36,842 bases of DNA from Candidatus Bathyarchaeota archaeon (GCA_005881615.1 VBBR01000014.1:1-36842), one strand, 5' to 3'. Numbered from the stretch's first letter, positions 8,831 to 18,958 are shown. The notes: generated by a model not told the origin, from the letters alone. Translations and numbers: made by a program.

Positions 8831-10393
8831 TCAATTAGTTCTTGAAGTGTCGCAAGTTCTTGTGGGGGTAATGGCTTCCGGTCCTTTGATGGTGTTGCTT
8901 GTAGCGTATCCTGCCGCGGTCCTTCGTCTTTCAAGCTCCCGTTGAGTAATGGAGTCTGAGCCTTTCACGATTTTGTCTGCGGCCAACCGTTCATTGGATT
9001 CCTGCCGTCTTTCAAGCTCTATTAGTTTGATGCGAACCTTGCTCAACTCGTCTTGTAGATCCGCGACTTTTGTCGGGCTCGTCGTCAGGTCGCTTGCCTG
9101 GCTCCAAAGATTCAGATACCGTAACGCCTTCGACCAATCCTTCTGTATCTTCTCCATCAATCCATATTTCTCGGCGTCTCTCAGCTTCTCATAGTCGAGC
9201 GGGTCTATCTGGTGCCCGGCAAAGAAAGCCACGAGTACGCGGTCTACGCCTGCAAGGCTCGGAATCATTGTCTTAACGGTGTCTCGTATCTCGTGTAGAT
9301 TCTTGCCGGAACGCCACTTGTGAAACTGCTCATAGTATTGTGAGGCTGGTTCGATGTTGCCGCAGACACACTGGTATCTCTTTTCTCCGCCTGCCTTGGC
9401 ACCCAAGTACCTTCGGCTCTTTCGCATCTGATGCCCGCACTTCTTGCAGACGGGTCGAGGACGCTCAACCACCCCGGCACGAGTCCCTGCCGTAATCCAT
9501 GCCTGTTTCAGATTGTCCTTGTTGAACGGCTGTCCCTGCCGGTTGAGAAATATAGCCTCGTATATCGGCTGTCCGTGAGCATCTGTTCCAACCACCTTCG
9601 GGGTTCCGCGCTCTTTCAGATACTTCTTTAAGAACCGTATCGCGTCGCCGTCCCGGTGCCACATGGTAAAGTACGGGTGATCGTTGCTCTTGCGGTATTC
9701 GAACCGAAACGTGATCCATTCCCGCCCGTCCTTCAACTGGGGCTCAAGGAGCCGCCAGCCGCGGTTAACTATGGTGAACCGTTCCGAGTCCATTATACCC
9801 TGGAAGATCAGGCCGAAAACAGCCTTCTCCCTGAGCTTGCAACAATCGACCACCCGTCTGATCTCGTCCATTGAGAGGTTCGCCTCTATCGGCGGGGTAT
9901 CAGCCTTGATCTCCGAGATGTCAGAATTGGGCAACTGGACCTTGTGATACTTCAACAGTCCATGAAGCACGTTGTAGAACTTCAGCTTGTAATTCTTGGT
10001 CCCCTCAATCTATTGGTTGCAAAAATCCAACAAGAGGCTCTCCAACTCCGCCCGGTCATGGTCCGTAGCCATACGACCCTGCTTCCACAACACAAAGTCG
10101 ACCTCACCCATACCGTTGTCCAAGGCCCAACCGGGTTGTTTCACCAGCCACTTGAAAACACGAAACAACGCACGAGGGGCCGCGTAGCTGGCATCACCAT
10201 TCAGATGCCGAATATACCGAGCCGCAGCGGGGTTCTTGTCCAACCAAGCCATAACGGCAAACTTAGCCGCCGCCACACCCGGAGACTCAGAATAATACCC
10301 CGCCCGCACCCCAGCCCCCGCAGAGGGAGCATTCATATTCGTATTTACCGCTTCCAATGCCAATCTACACCCCACTTTATCTCCGAAGAACAT
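8831..10393 (-). pseudogene. Tyrosine recombinase/integrase with internal zinc ribbon, interrupted by an in-frame TAG at 10010-10012
   Basis: ORFs 10010..10393 and 8831..9970 are in the same frame. Reading through TAG gives ...LESLLLDFCNQ[TAG]IEGTKNYKLKFYNVLHGLLKYHKVQLPNSDIS... HEIRDTVKT and AGHQIDPLDYEKL fit HxxR and GH...Y catalytic boxes; Zn ribbon is CKKCGH...YQCVCGN. Confidence 0.75.
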
Positions 10394-10511
10394 AGACTCA
10401 TCTGGGATAGATATAGATGGGCAGGACAGTCATCGGACCCAAGACGGTTCCACGCTGCGCGAACGAATAAAGCCTTACCCGCAGGCCGGACGATCAGAGT
10501 CTGCTAGAGTT

Positions 10512-11492
10512 TTGGCCGGGATCAATGTAACGCCTCTTGCTTTCGAGAGCTTAGGGGTCCGCTCGATGTGCACTTTAGTGCAGACTAAGGACGTTACGGT
10601 CTTGTTGGACGCCGGTGTGGCGTTGGGACCTAGGTTCCGGTTGATGCCTCATCCGAGAGAATTCCGAGCACGAGATGAGGCCAGGAAAAGGATCGAGGAG
10701 GCATCAGACAGGGCAAAGGTCGTAACCATCTCCCACTATCATCATGATCATCACACACCGAATTTCGTTGACCCTGTTTGGCTGGGGAGCAGTCCGGAAT
10801 CCTTCGAACGAATCTACAAAGGAAAGATCGTACTTGCCAAGGACAGTCGTCGAAAGATCAACACAGCGCAGAGAAGGCGCGGTTGGATGTTTCGCCAAGC
10901 CACAGAAAAGTTAGCGGAGAAATTCGAGGCTGCAGACGCGAGAAACTTCGAGTTCGGTAGAACCAAGCTTAGATTTCCCAGTCCTGTTCCTCATGGGGAA
11001 GGCGAGTCAGAGCTGGGATGGGTGTTGCCCTGTATTATCGAGAAGGCGAGGGAGAGGGTATTTTTTGCTCCTGACGTCCAGGGACCCGTTGTGGAAGAGA
11101 CTGTTGATCTGATCCTCAAAGAGAAGCCTCGCTTGCTTATCATGGGGGGTCCGCCAACTTATCTTCAAGGATATCGAATCAGCGACGACTTCTTTCGAAT
11201 AGCCCTTCGCAACATGGAGAAGATTCTCAGTAACATTCCAACTGTGGTAATAGACCATCATTTGCTACGCGATGAGGGGTGGTCCAATTTTCTCGAACCC
11301 GTAAGAAAATCAGCAGAGAAGGCAGGTAACAAGCTGGTAACTGCATCCGAGCTGGTAGACAAGAAGCCGGACCCGTTAGAGTGCAAGAGGCAAAGCCTCT
11401 ACGAAAAAGAGAAGGTTAGCAAGGAATTTCTGGAATGGACCAATCTCCCAGAGGAGAAACGGAGCGACAAGCCCCCTCCTCTAACAATGTAG
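10512..11492 (+). CDS. UPF0282-type metallo-beta-lactamase-fold hydrolase
   Basis: ISHYHHDHHTPNF (HxHxDH-like), LLDAGVALGPR, FAPDVQGPV, MGGPPTYLQGYRI, VIDHHLLRD: pattern of the archaeal UPF0282 family. Confidence 0.85.
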   Translation: MAGINVTPLAFESLGVRSMCTLVQTKDVTVLLDAGVALGPRFRLMPHPREFRARDEARKRIEEASDRAKVVTISHYHHDHHTPNFVDPVWLGSSPESFERIYKGKIVLAKDSRRKINTAQRRRGWMFRQATEKLAEKFEAADARNFEFGRTKLRFPSPVPHGEGESELGWVLPCIIEKARERVFFAPDVQGPVVEETVDLILKEKPRLLIMGGPPTYLQGYRISDDFFRIALRNMEKILSNIPTVVIDHHLLRDEGWSNFLEPVRKSAEKAGNKLVTASELVDKKPDPLECKRQSLYEKEKVSKEFLEWTNLPEEKRSDKPPPLTM

Positions 11493-11689
11493 ATGCAGCA
11501 GTCCCCATCAGTCTCAACTGCGCTTCATATGGAAGGCTGAGAGCCGCACCGATTTATTCTAAGATAAGGGTGACGGAAAATTCAGATTCTCACTGCCTAT
11601 TATGGCCTAATTCCTGACATGTTCGCTAAGCTCTATAAGGAGCGCAGCAAAGCAGCCCGTCTATAGCTGCTAGGAGGTGTAGTAGTCAG

Positions 11690-11836
11690 GTGAGCCGAGG
11701 AAATTTTGGCGGTCCTAGAGAAATGCACAAAGCAACTTGTGCCGATTGTGGAAAGGAGACAGAGGTTCCTTTCAAACCAACATCAGGGAAACCAGTATAC
11801 TGTAGGGACTGTTTCCAGAAACATCGAAAATACTAA
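11690..11836 (+). CDS. Small CxxC...CxxC zinc-binding protein (48 aa), absent from the ORF track
   Basis: GTG start after ggaggtg; MSRGNFGGPREMHKATCADCGKETEVPFKPTSGKPVYCRDCFQKHRKY*. Confidence 0.8.
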   Translation: MSRGNFGGPREMHKATCADCGKETEVPFKPTSGKPVYCRDCFQKHRKY

Positions 11837-12209
11837 TCCCTAAACAAGGAAGAGTCCCTGCTTGGACCTTCTCCCAACATCTTCCAATTTCTCGATTCTT
11901 TTCATCGTGCTCATTCTCAGATCTAGCCATCTGCTGAGCACTCGGCTGGTTACAAACCGTTACCTGAATATGGGAGTTCTCGGGTCTTTGCCAATTGGGA
12001 GCTTTCAGATTGGGTTCACCTTACAAACCAAGCAGACACCTTTAGCGCCCCACTAAGCCAATGAGAGAACCCTCTCCGTCATCGAGCCGGACGACAACCA
12101 TTCCAGATGTTACTTAATTCGTCTACGAGATGCTTGATCGCAAATAGAAAGAGAATCAGCAATTCTCGCTGCGTCGCCCCTGGCGATTCCCGATGGGTCT
12201 GTTTTCCAT

Positions 12210-12398
12210 CTACCTCTGGAGCATTCTCGTGATCTGTCTCTTTGCCTGTTCCAAAGCCTCATTCACTTTGTCCAGCTCAACAACAACTTCCTCCTGGATG
12301 GTTAGTTCTCTGATCTTCTTCGCTTCCTTGAGAGCCTCGTTTATGTCATGTGAAATCTGCTTCAGTTTCGGGGGAAGGGTCCTACTTCGTTCCTTCAC
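12210..12398 (-). CDS. Small coiled-coil protein
   Basis: MKERSRTLPPKLKQISHDINEALKEAKKIRELTIQEEVVVELDKVNEALEQAKRQITRMLQR, amphipathic Lys/Glu-rich. Confidence 0.45.
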   Translation of the reverse strand: MKERSRTLPPKLKQISHDINEALKEAKKIRELTIQEEVVVELDKVNEALEQAKRQITRMLQR

Positions 12399-12602
12399 AG
12401 CGACCTATCCGGACATCTTCTCTAATATCCCCTCTTACTATCCATGTGTCAATACCATGTCATGCCGGGTCGATCCGATTGGCTAGTAGATCCAAACAGC
12501 CGTTTCGCCCGAGTTGTCGCCGCACTCGCGACTACCGTAATCGTTCTCGTTTGCTTCATCTTCGGGGCACCATTCTTATATCGAGTCTTCGCCGCTGGCG
12601 GT

Positions 12603-12932
12603 TTGGGCGGTGGTGGGGGGCTGGGAAGCCGGTCGTTTCCTGTAACCCGAAATCGACATATGCGGGAGCCCGTTAACATTGGCGAGCGGCAACCTCGACC
12701 AGGCAGAAGACCCAGCTGTCTACTGTGACATCCTGCCCCATCAGGTCGGCGGCGCGGGAGCGCTCTCTGAAGGGAGGGTTGCTACCCGCTCATGACCGAA
12801 TCCGGCGAGGCCCGGAAGGGAGCAGTCGTAAGGTCGACGTTCGACGCAGGTGGGATCCCAGGGTGGAGAAAACAGCTAGGACACCATGCCTGGAAGAGAT
12901 GCCCATCACCAGAGGACGCCACTACCGCCTTT
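12603..12932 (+). ncRNA. Archaeal-type SRP RNA (7S RNA)
   Basis: Helix 8 signature GGCGAGGCCCGGAAGGGAGCAGTCG (about 12804-12830); 5' Alu-domain signature CCTGTAACCCGAAATCGACATATGC; terminal helix GGGCGGTGGTGG (12605-12616) pairs with CCACTACCGCC (12919-12929); TATA-like cttatatcg about 27 nt upstream. Ends approximate. Confidence 0.88.
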
Positions 12933-13200
12933 GCACTTCCTTCCACTCCTATTCGTTGGTCTGGCTCCGAGAGCCTTCTGAGGTGAGCCCTGCCCAAGGA
13001 TCCGACGCGAAGCACCAGATGTCCATTCCCCGAAATTGAACATCCGTAACTTCGAAGTCACTTCAGGAAATCGTTGGCTCGGCCCCTGAGTTCTAATAGG
13101 TTTTCGGTGAAGTTCCTGAACATCTTTCGTGCCCTCTTTGAGTTAGCAGCCCTTGTATTATTCATTGAACGTTTAAACGCGGTCGCGGCACCGAATCTCG

Positions 13201-14175
13201 TTGGTTGCTGTGCAGTACACGAGGCTCGGATCTACCGGTCTACAGGTCTCCCGGATTTGCCTGGGTACAATGTCCTTCGGCAACACCGAGGAATGGATGA
13301 TCGAGATCGACAAGGCAAGGCCGATAGTGAGACGAGCACTGGATCTGGGAGTGAACTTCTTCGACACTGCCAACCTCTATTCCGACGGCCGATCCGAGGA
13401 GATCGTGGGCGAGCTTCTGAAAGATCACCGAAACGATGTAGTCATTGCAACCAAAGTTAGACTGAAGGTTGGCGAAGGTCCAAACAAAGAGGGGCTCTCA
13501 CGATACCATATCCTGCAACAGTTGCGAAAGTCCGTCAAGCGGCTACAGACTGATAGAATCGACCTTTACCAGATTCATCGGTGGGATTATGCTACACCAA
13601 TCGAAGAAACACTCCTAGCATTGAACGATCTGGTCCGGCAAGGAACCATCGGATACATCGGCGCGTCGAGCATGTGGGCCTGGCAGTTCGCCAAAGCACT
13701 ACTCACCAGCGACCATTTCGGGATCGCGCGATTTGTCTCAATGCAAAACCACTACAACTTATGCTATCGAGAAGAAGAACGAGAGATGATTCCACTATGC
13801 AAGGATCAAGGAATAGGCTTGATCCCATGGAGCCCCTTAGCAAGAGGATTCCTCACCGGAAGATACAAGCGCGGAAAGGCGCCTAGCTCGTCGAGATACA
13901 AGACCGACAAGTACTTCGCGGAGAGGTTCTTCCGCCCCGAAGACTTCGACGTTGTCGAACGCGCCGAAGAGGTCGCAAAGGAGAAAGGAGTGACAACAGC
14001 CCAGATAGCGCTTGCATGGTTACTGCACAAAGGCGTGAACGCACCCATCATCGGCGCTACCAAAGTCGAGCATCTTGAGGAAGCGGTCGGTTCTCTTGAC
14101 GTTCAGCTCTCGGATGACGATATGAAAAGGCTGGAAGAGCCCTACAAGACACACAGGATTCTAGGACACTCATGA
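13201..14175 (+). CDS. Aldo/keto reductase
   Basis: YTRLGSTGLQVSRICLGTMSFG, FFDTANLYSDGRSEEIVGELLK, DLYQIHRWD, PIIGATKVEHLEEAV. True start may be GTG at 13210. Confidence 0.92.
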   Translation: MVAVQYTRLGSTGLQVSRICLGTMSFGNTEEWMIEIDKARPIVRRALDLGVNFFDTANLYSDGRSEEIVGELLKDHRNDVVIATKVRLKVGEGPNKEGLSRYHILQQLRKSVKRLQTDRIDLYQIHRWDYATPIEETLLALNDLVRQGTIGYIGASSMWAWQFAKALLTSDHFGIARFVSMQNHYNLCYREEEREMIPLCKDQGIGLIPWSPLARGFLTGRYKRGKAPSSSRYKTDKYFAERFFRPEDFDVVERAEEVAKEKGVTTAQIALAWLLHKGVNAPIIGATKVEHLEEAVGSLDVQLSDDDMKRLEEPYKTHRILGHS

Positions 14176-14371
14176 CCCAGGTCTGAGCCACTTGCATGTT
14201 ACAAAGGGAAGGCACGCAACTAGCGACCAGTGAATTGACCAGCACGGGCATTTTCCATCAGACCTTTCCCTGCTTAGTCTAACCCTGTAAGATCGGACTC
14301 CAGCTCCTACTTCCGACTGCTATTATAGATAGGACGGGACAGTCTCTTTTCGCTGATAGGAGTTGACCGGT

Positions 14372-14527
14372 TTGGATGCTGTATTCGGCTCGGTTTTTTC
14401 ACTAGCCATGCTCATCCCAATCATCTGGTTGATCTACTCGTATCTTAGAATCAAATTCAGACGATCGAGAGAACCGGAGAATGGGGAAGAGGAGCATAGT
14501 CAACCCGCGTCCGAAAACCCTCGATGA
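14372..14527 (+). CDS. Small single-pass membrane protein (51 aa)
   Basis: TTG start after aggag; MDAVFGSVFSLAMLIPIIWLIYSYLRIKFRRSREPENGEEEHSQPASENPR*. Confidence 0.5.
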   Translation: MDAVFGSVFSLAMLIPIIWLIYSYLRIKFRRSREPENGEEEHSQPASENPR

Positions 14528-14889
14528 TATCCCGGAACCAGCCTTCAGAAGAGAATAGATCATTTCAACAGCGAACAGGCTCGCAACGACTCGTCAAGCC
14601 GAGACAGTCTGCTTTTCCGTTTGTAGCTAACCCTTCCTGAACAAGGTCTTTCAAGGCTGACTCGACAGTCTTGAGGACAACATGGAAACATTCCACGAGT
14701 CTGGGGAAGAAGTCACGCGGAAAGTCCTCCCGATGGTTCAGTTGATACAATTCGCTTCGATCATAGAATTCTTCCTTGACCAGTCCCTAGAGTAACAGAG
14801 TGCTTAGGAGAGCCGCTCCTTTCCTTGGACAACCGGCGGTTGTTGGTGAGAGGAGACATGACGCGGTCCTTCTTTCAGCTCGTTTCGCT

Positions 14890-15870
14890 CTAGCCAAAAG
14901 TGTACGTGTAGAAACGGAGGTCGTCAGAATTTGTAACTAGCTTGAGCTCATGAATCTCAAAAGCCTTAGTACGAACGATGACGTAAAGCCTGTTCTCAGC
15001 AACGACAAGATAACCGCCCGTAGAATCCCACTGAATATCTGCGCCAGCCTTCCCCTTTTCTATCGGCTTTCCATCAAGTTGCACGTTAAGTCTGACGGGT
15101 TTCGTATCTGACACTCCCAGAACGGCGTTCGTGTTCCGAGCACCGTATTTCAAGAGAACGTAGCCGGACTCGTCGGTTTCATGCATGACATACTCCGGGA
15201 ACTGCGTCCAATCCCCGCTCAAGTACGGGACGTCTCGAGAATGTTTCCCAGGGTCGATATATCGGGTGCAGCTTCCCGGCACGCAAACTTGCCCATTTCC
15301 AAAACCCTGAGACCTCAAGGTCCCCATGTAAATTTCAGGAGTCGTATTCTGGACGAACCCAAACTTCTCCAACTTGTTCGATCCAGCCTTGATTTTGTTG
15401 TCCGCTAATTTCCCAGTCTCTTTTAACAGATCTCGAATCCTGTCTTCCATCTTGTCATAATCACCCTCGCCCGCATGTTCCCATCGAACTGTTCCCTTCG
15501 AATCGATCACGGTCTGCCGTGGCCAATACTGGTTTCCGTAGAGTCTCCACGTAGTGTTCTCGCTATCGATTGCGACCGGGTATCCGATTCCAAACCTCTT
15601 CACTGCACTTGCAACGTTCTCTGGTATTCTCTCGAACTCAAACTCGGGAGTATGTACCCCGATCAAAACGAACGTGTCTCCGGCGTATTCTTTGTGGAGT
15701 AGTTTCATGTGAGGTAGCGACCGAACACAGTTTACGCAACTGTAAGTCCAGAAGTCGAGGAGGACCACCTTTCCTCTCAAGCCGGTCATCGTCAGTGGGG
15801 AGGTGTTAACCCATCCCCGTAGATTCGAGAACTCCGGTGCCGTTTTTCCGGTGAGAGACTCAGCTAGCAT
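14890..15870 (-). CDS. Thioredoxin-like (TlpA/DipZ-type) protein with C-terminal domain
   Basis: GKVVLLDFWTYSCVNCVRSLPHMKLLHKEYAGDTFVLIGVHTPEFEFER, YPVAIDSENTTWRLYGNQYWPRQTVID. Confidence 0.88.
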   Translation of the reverse strand: MLAESLTGKTAPEFSNLRGWVNTSPLTMTGLRGKVVLLDFWTYSCVNCVRSLPHMKLLHKEYAGDTFVLIGVHTPEFEFERIPENVASAVKRFGIGYPVAIDSENTTWRLYGNQYWPRQTVIDSKGTVRWEHAGEGDYDKMEDRIRDLLKETGKLADNKIKAGSNKLEKFGFVQNTTPEIYMGTLRSQGFGNGQVCVPGSCTRYIDPGKHSRDVPYLSGDWTQFPEYVMHETDESGYVLLKYGARNTNAVLGVSDTKPVRLNVQLDGKPIEKGKAGADIQWDSTGGYLVVAENRLYVIVRTKAFEIHELKLVTNSDDLRFYTYTFG

Positions 15871-16499
15871 ACATTTTCGATCAGTACGCCCCGGCTATAA
15901 TCTCATCAGCAAATCATGTAGGCGACCCGGTTCGAGTTCCCTGGACTAGACTCCCATTCAACACAGGGAATAACATCGGCGTCCTTGGGGAGGGGTACGG
16001 GATTGGTCTATTGGTTCCGTCAGGTCTTCGGTTGCCCGAGGACTAGACTTGCTCTCATCGACTCTGAGGATTGCCGTCGTCGGGTTCCCCTTCACTGCTT
16101 CACCTGAGAGCCCTTGCGCCTCAGAGGCACGTGACCTCTTCTTGGCAGGGAATGGTCGAACCTCAACCGCCCCCTCACGCCCGTAGCGTGGTAGCTTGAC
16201 CATTTGCCTCGGTTAGGATTTTACGCTGGGGTCAGGCAACCCGTTATCCTGGATCATGCCCGCCTTTGGGATCTGGGTCACGACCCTCGTCTCCACAGGG
16301 CAGGTCTTCATCCGACGACCGCCCCTGCAAAACATAGCCCGTCGCTTGTGCATATGCGATAGAGGTCGGGAAAACTACGGGCGACTCTTCATCCGAAGAC
16401 TTGACAGTGTGGTCTATTCAATTCTAGTTCCCGGTTTTCTAGGGTCCAAACCAGTTTGTTCAGCTTCGCAACCGTTCATAATGGGAAGGAGTTGACTAA

Positions 16500-16970
16500 G
16501 TGTTGAGAACCATAGAAAAGGGGGCCTCGAAACATCCCGGGAGAATTGCCAAAATCATTCTAACTCCGACTCTGCTTGTATCGGGTCTGGTCGGCATGTG
16601 GATAGTGGCTAACGACGGATGGCTTCGAGCTGTCGCCCCAACCCACGCGTACGGTCTCCTCGCATTTGCGGTCCTTGACCTTGTGCTTGCACTCGTGGTC
16701 ATGGCAGTTCCCAGGATCGCGTATGCAGGAGCCCTTCTTGTCTCAATAACTCAGGTCGCCGCCATGGCTGGGGATGCGTTGAGCTTTACTCCCACAGGGA
16801 CTCTGCAAGCCGCGTTCAGAGCGTATCTCTTGGGTGACATGGCGTTCCTCGCACTATTTGGAATCCAGTTTGCAGTCGCAGGAATCACAGCAACGGCGAT
16901 CGCGATGCCCCATGCCGCACGCCACGGTGTTCACTTCCACCAAGCTAAGGCTCTCAAGTCGTTACGTTAG
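16500..16970 (+). CDS. Membrane protein, 4 TM
   Basis: 156 aa with four hydrophobic segments. Confidence 0.65.
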   Translation: MLRTIEKGASKHPGRIAKIILTPTLLVSGLVGMWIVANDGWLRAVAPTHAYGLLAFAVLDLVLALVVMAVPRIAYAGALLVSITQVAAMAGDALSFTPTGTLQAAFRAYLLGDMAFLALFGIQFAVAGITATAIAMPHAARHGVHFHQAKALKSLR

Positions 16971-17085
16971 ATTAGGCCCTGCGCAAACGCGGATTTTGGC
17001 CACATCCTGACCTAATCCTGACCAGCCAATATTAGATGCATTGGTCCCGTTATTCTTGCAAGTCTTAATGCATGGTAGAGGTTGA

Positions 17086-17445
17086 TTGCAAGATGCTCCA
17101 GGTGTTTCGGAACTGGCGAAGGTCCATTCCCCGTCCGATACATCATGGAAACGCCTCCTATGGTATGTTCTCGCTGGGTCCCGCGGCGGAACCAACCGTG
17201 GCAAGATCATCAATCTCCTCCGTAACGAGCCTCGCAATGTCAACCAGCTTGCCGAGGTGCTTGACGTCCACTATCGGGTCGCGGAGCATCACGTCCGAGC
17301 GCTGGAAAAGAACCACCTCATCACTCCTTCCGGGGAACGCTACGGCAAGCTCTACTTTCTTTCCCAAGAGATGGAAGCCCACCTTCACATATTCGATGAG
17401 ATCTGGACTCAGATCCAACCTCGAGCTAGAGAGGTGAAAGAGTAA
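17086..17445 (+). CDS. Winged-helix (ArsR-like) transcriptional regulator
   Basis: NRGKIINLLRNEPRNVNQLAEVLDVHYRVAEHHVRALEKNHLITPSGERYGKLYFLS. Confidence 0.85.
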   Translation: MQDAPGVSELAKVHSPSDTSWKRLLWYVLAGSRGGTNRGKIINLLRNEPRNVNQLAEVLDVHYRVAEHHVRALEKNHLITPSGERYGKLYFLSQEMEAHLHIFDEIWTQIQPRAREVKE

Positions 17446-17729
17446 TGGTTTCATTGATGGACGCAAGCATGTATACTGCCGGGCTCAACGCAATTCTCCT
17501 CTTCGGGCTCATCGTCGTCTATGCGCGAATATACCATGACACACGCGCGCAGTTTAGTCTCGGTCTAATGGTCTTCTCTCTGATACTCTTCGCGCAGAAC
17601 CTCTTGTCCGTCTACTCGTTCGCAACAATGTCGCCATACATCGGAGACCCCTTCCTGCCCTATCTCCTCGGGATCAACCTGGCCGAGGCTTTCGGGGTTC
17701 TGGTCCTGTTCCGGACGACCCTTCGCTGA
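17445..17729 (+). CDS. Three-TM membrane protein coupled to the upstream regulator
   Basis: ATG overlaps the regulator's stop (TAATG); hydrophobic 94 aa protein. Confidence 0.7.
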   Translation: MVSLMDASMYTAGLNAILLFGLIVVYARIYHDTRAQFSLGLMVFSLILFAQNLLSVYSFATMSPYIGDPFLPYLLGINLAEAFGVLVLFRTTLR

Positions 17730-17836
17730 AAGTAGGCCAGATCTAGACCGGACAGCGGCCACATTTCGCTAATCCCTCAAATAGAATTCCGGGCTATTCC
17801 GAGCCATTACCAAGAACTGGGAGGTGAAATTGTAAA

Positions 17837-18958
17837 ATGAAGAAGCAACAAGTATCGATACTCCTCGCCATAATCTCACTTCTAGTGTTAATTGTTCCCA
17901 CGGCCGCCGCCAAACCCAGTGAACAACATCCCTCCAACGGAGCAGTCTACATCATGACCAACAACCCCTCAGGCAACAACGTTCTAGTCTACAGCAGAGC
18001 TGCCGACGGAACTCTGTCATGGACAGGGACATTCGTGACCAATGGAAAGGGAGCAACAGATCTAGCAGGAAGCAACCAAGGCGGGCTCGCTCTCAGCAAC
18101 GACGGCAAGACGCTGCTAGTTGTCAACGCGGGAACCAACGATATCTCCGTCTTCCGGGTCAACCAAGACGGCCTGGTATTCACCGACAAGACAGGTTCTG
18201 GAGGAACCTTCCCAATCAGTGTGACAGTCCATCAAAAATGGGTCTACGTCCTAAACACGGGAGGAACCGAGAGCGTCGGAAATATCGCAGGTTTCAATCT
18301 CAGTGACGATGGCCAACTATCAGCCATTCCAGGATCCATCCAGCCTCTCAGCGGAACTACTGCACCAGCACAGATTTCCTTCAACCCAACCGGATCAGCG
18401 CTAGTGGTCACAGAGAAGTCAACGAGTCTAATCGACACCTACACCGTTGACTCTGACGGAGTCGCTACAGGACCTACGACACACCCATCCAGCGGCACGA
18501 CACCGTTCGGATTTGCGTTCGACAACAAGGGGCAGCTCATCGTCAGCGAAGCAGCAGGCGGACCCTCAGGCACCAGCGCAGTCTCATCCTACAGCCTCTC
18601 GAACGCAGACGCTCTATCGACGGTCAGCGGCTCCGTTCCTGATACGCAGCTGGCAGCTTGTTGGCTCGTCGTCACTGGAAACAGTCAGTTCGCCTACACG
18701 GCGAACGCCCACGGCGGAACCATCTCAAGCTACACGATCGCAGCCAACGGGAAAATTACTCTACTCCAGGCGGTCGCTGCAAGCCCAGGCGCAGGAAACC
18801 TTGACCTCGCCTTGACCAAGAACAGCGGATTCCTCTACCAATTCGTCAACGGAAGCCACACAATCGAGGGATTCAGAGTACACGCCGACGGAAGCTTGAC
18901 TCTGATCGACACAGTCACCGGAGTTCCAGCAGGAGCCGACGGTCTAGCAGCCAACTAG
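17837..18958 (+). CDS. Secreted beta-propeller protein (lactonase-like)
   Basis: Signal peptide MKKQQVSILLAIISLLVLIVPTAAAK; repeated YVLNTGG..NISVFRVNQDG / YTANAHGGTISSYTIAANG blades. Confidence 0.8.
   Translation: MKKQQVSILLAIISLLVLIVPTAAAKPSEQHPSNGAVYIMTNNPSGNNVLVYSRAADGTLSWTGTFVTNGKGATDLAGSNQGGLALSNDGKTLLVVNAGTNDISVFRVNQDGLVFTDKTGSGGTFPISVTVHQKWVYVLNTGGTESVGNIAGFNLSDDGQLSAIPGSIQPLSGTTAPAQISFNPTGSALVVTEKSTSLIDTYTVDSDGVATGPTTHPSSGTTPFGFAFDNKGQLIVSEAAGGPSGTSAVSSYSLSNADALSTVSGSVPDTQLAACWLVVTGNSQFAYTANAHGGTISSYTIAANGKITLLQAVAASPGAGNLDLALTKNSGFLYQFVNGSHTIEGFRVHADGSLTLIDTVTGVPAGADGLAAN

Noticed and set aside
12444-13039. ORFs 12444..12728, 12725..13039, 12449..12679, 12782..13015, 12792..12986
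   Set aside because: They overlap the SRP RNA or are its antisense; composition is RNA-like, not protein-like.
15925-15960. tRNA T-loop-like GGTTCGAGTTCCCTGG
   Set aside because: No pairing T-stem, acceptor or D-arm could be assembled around it.
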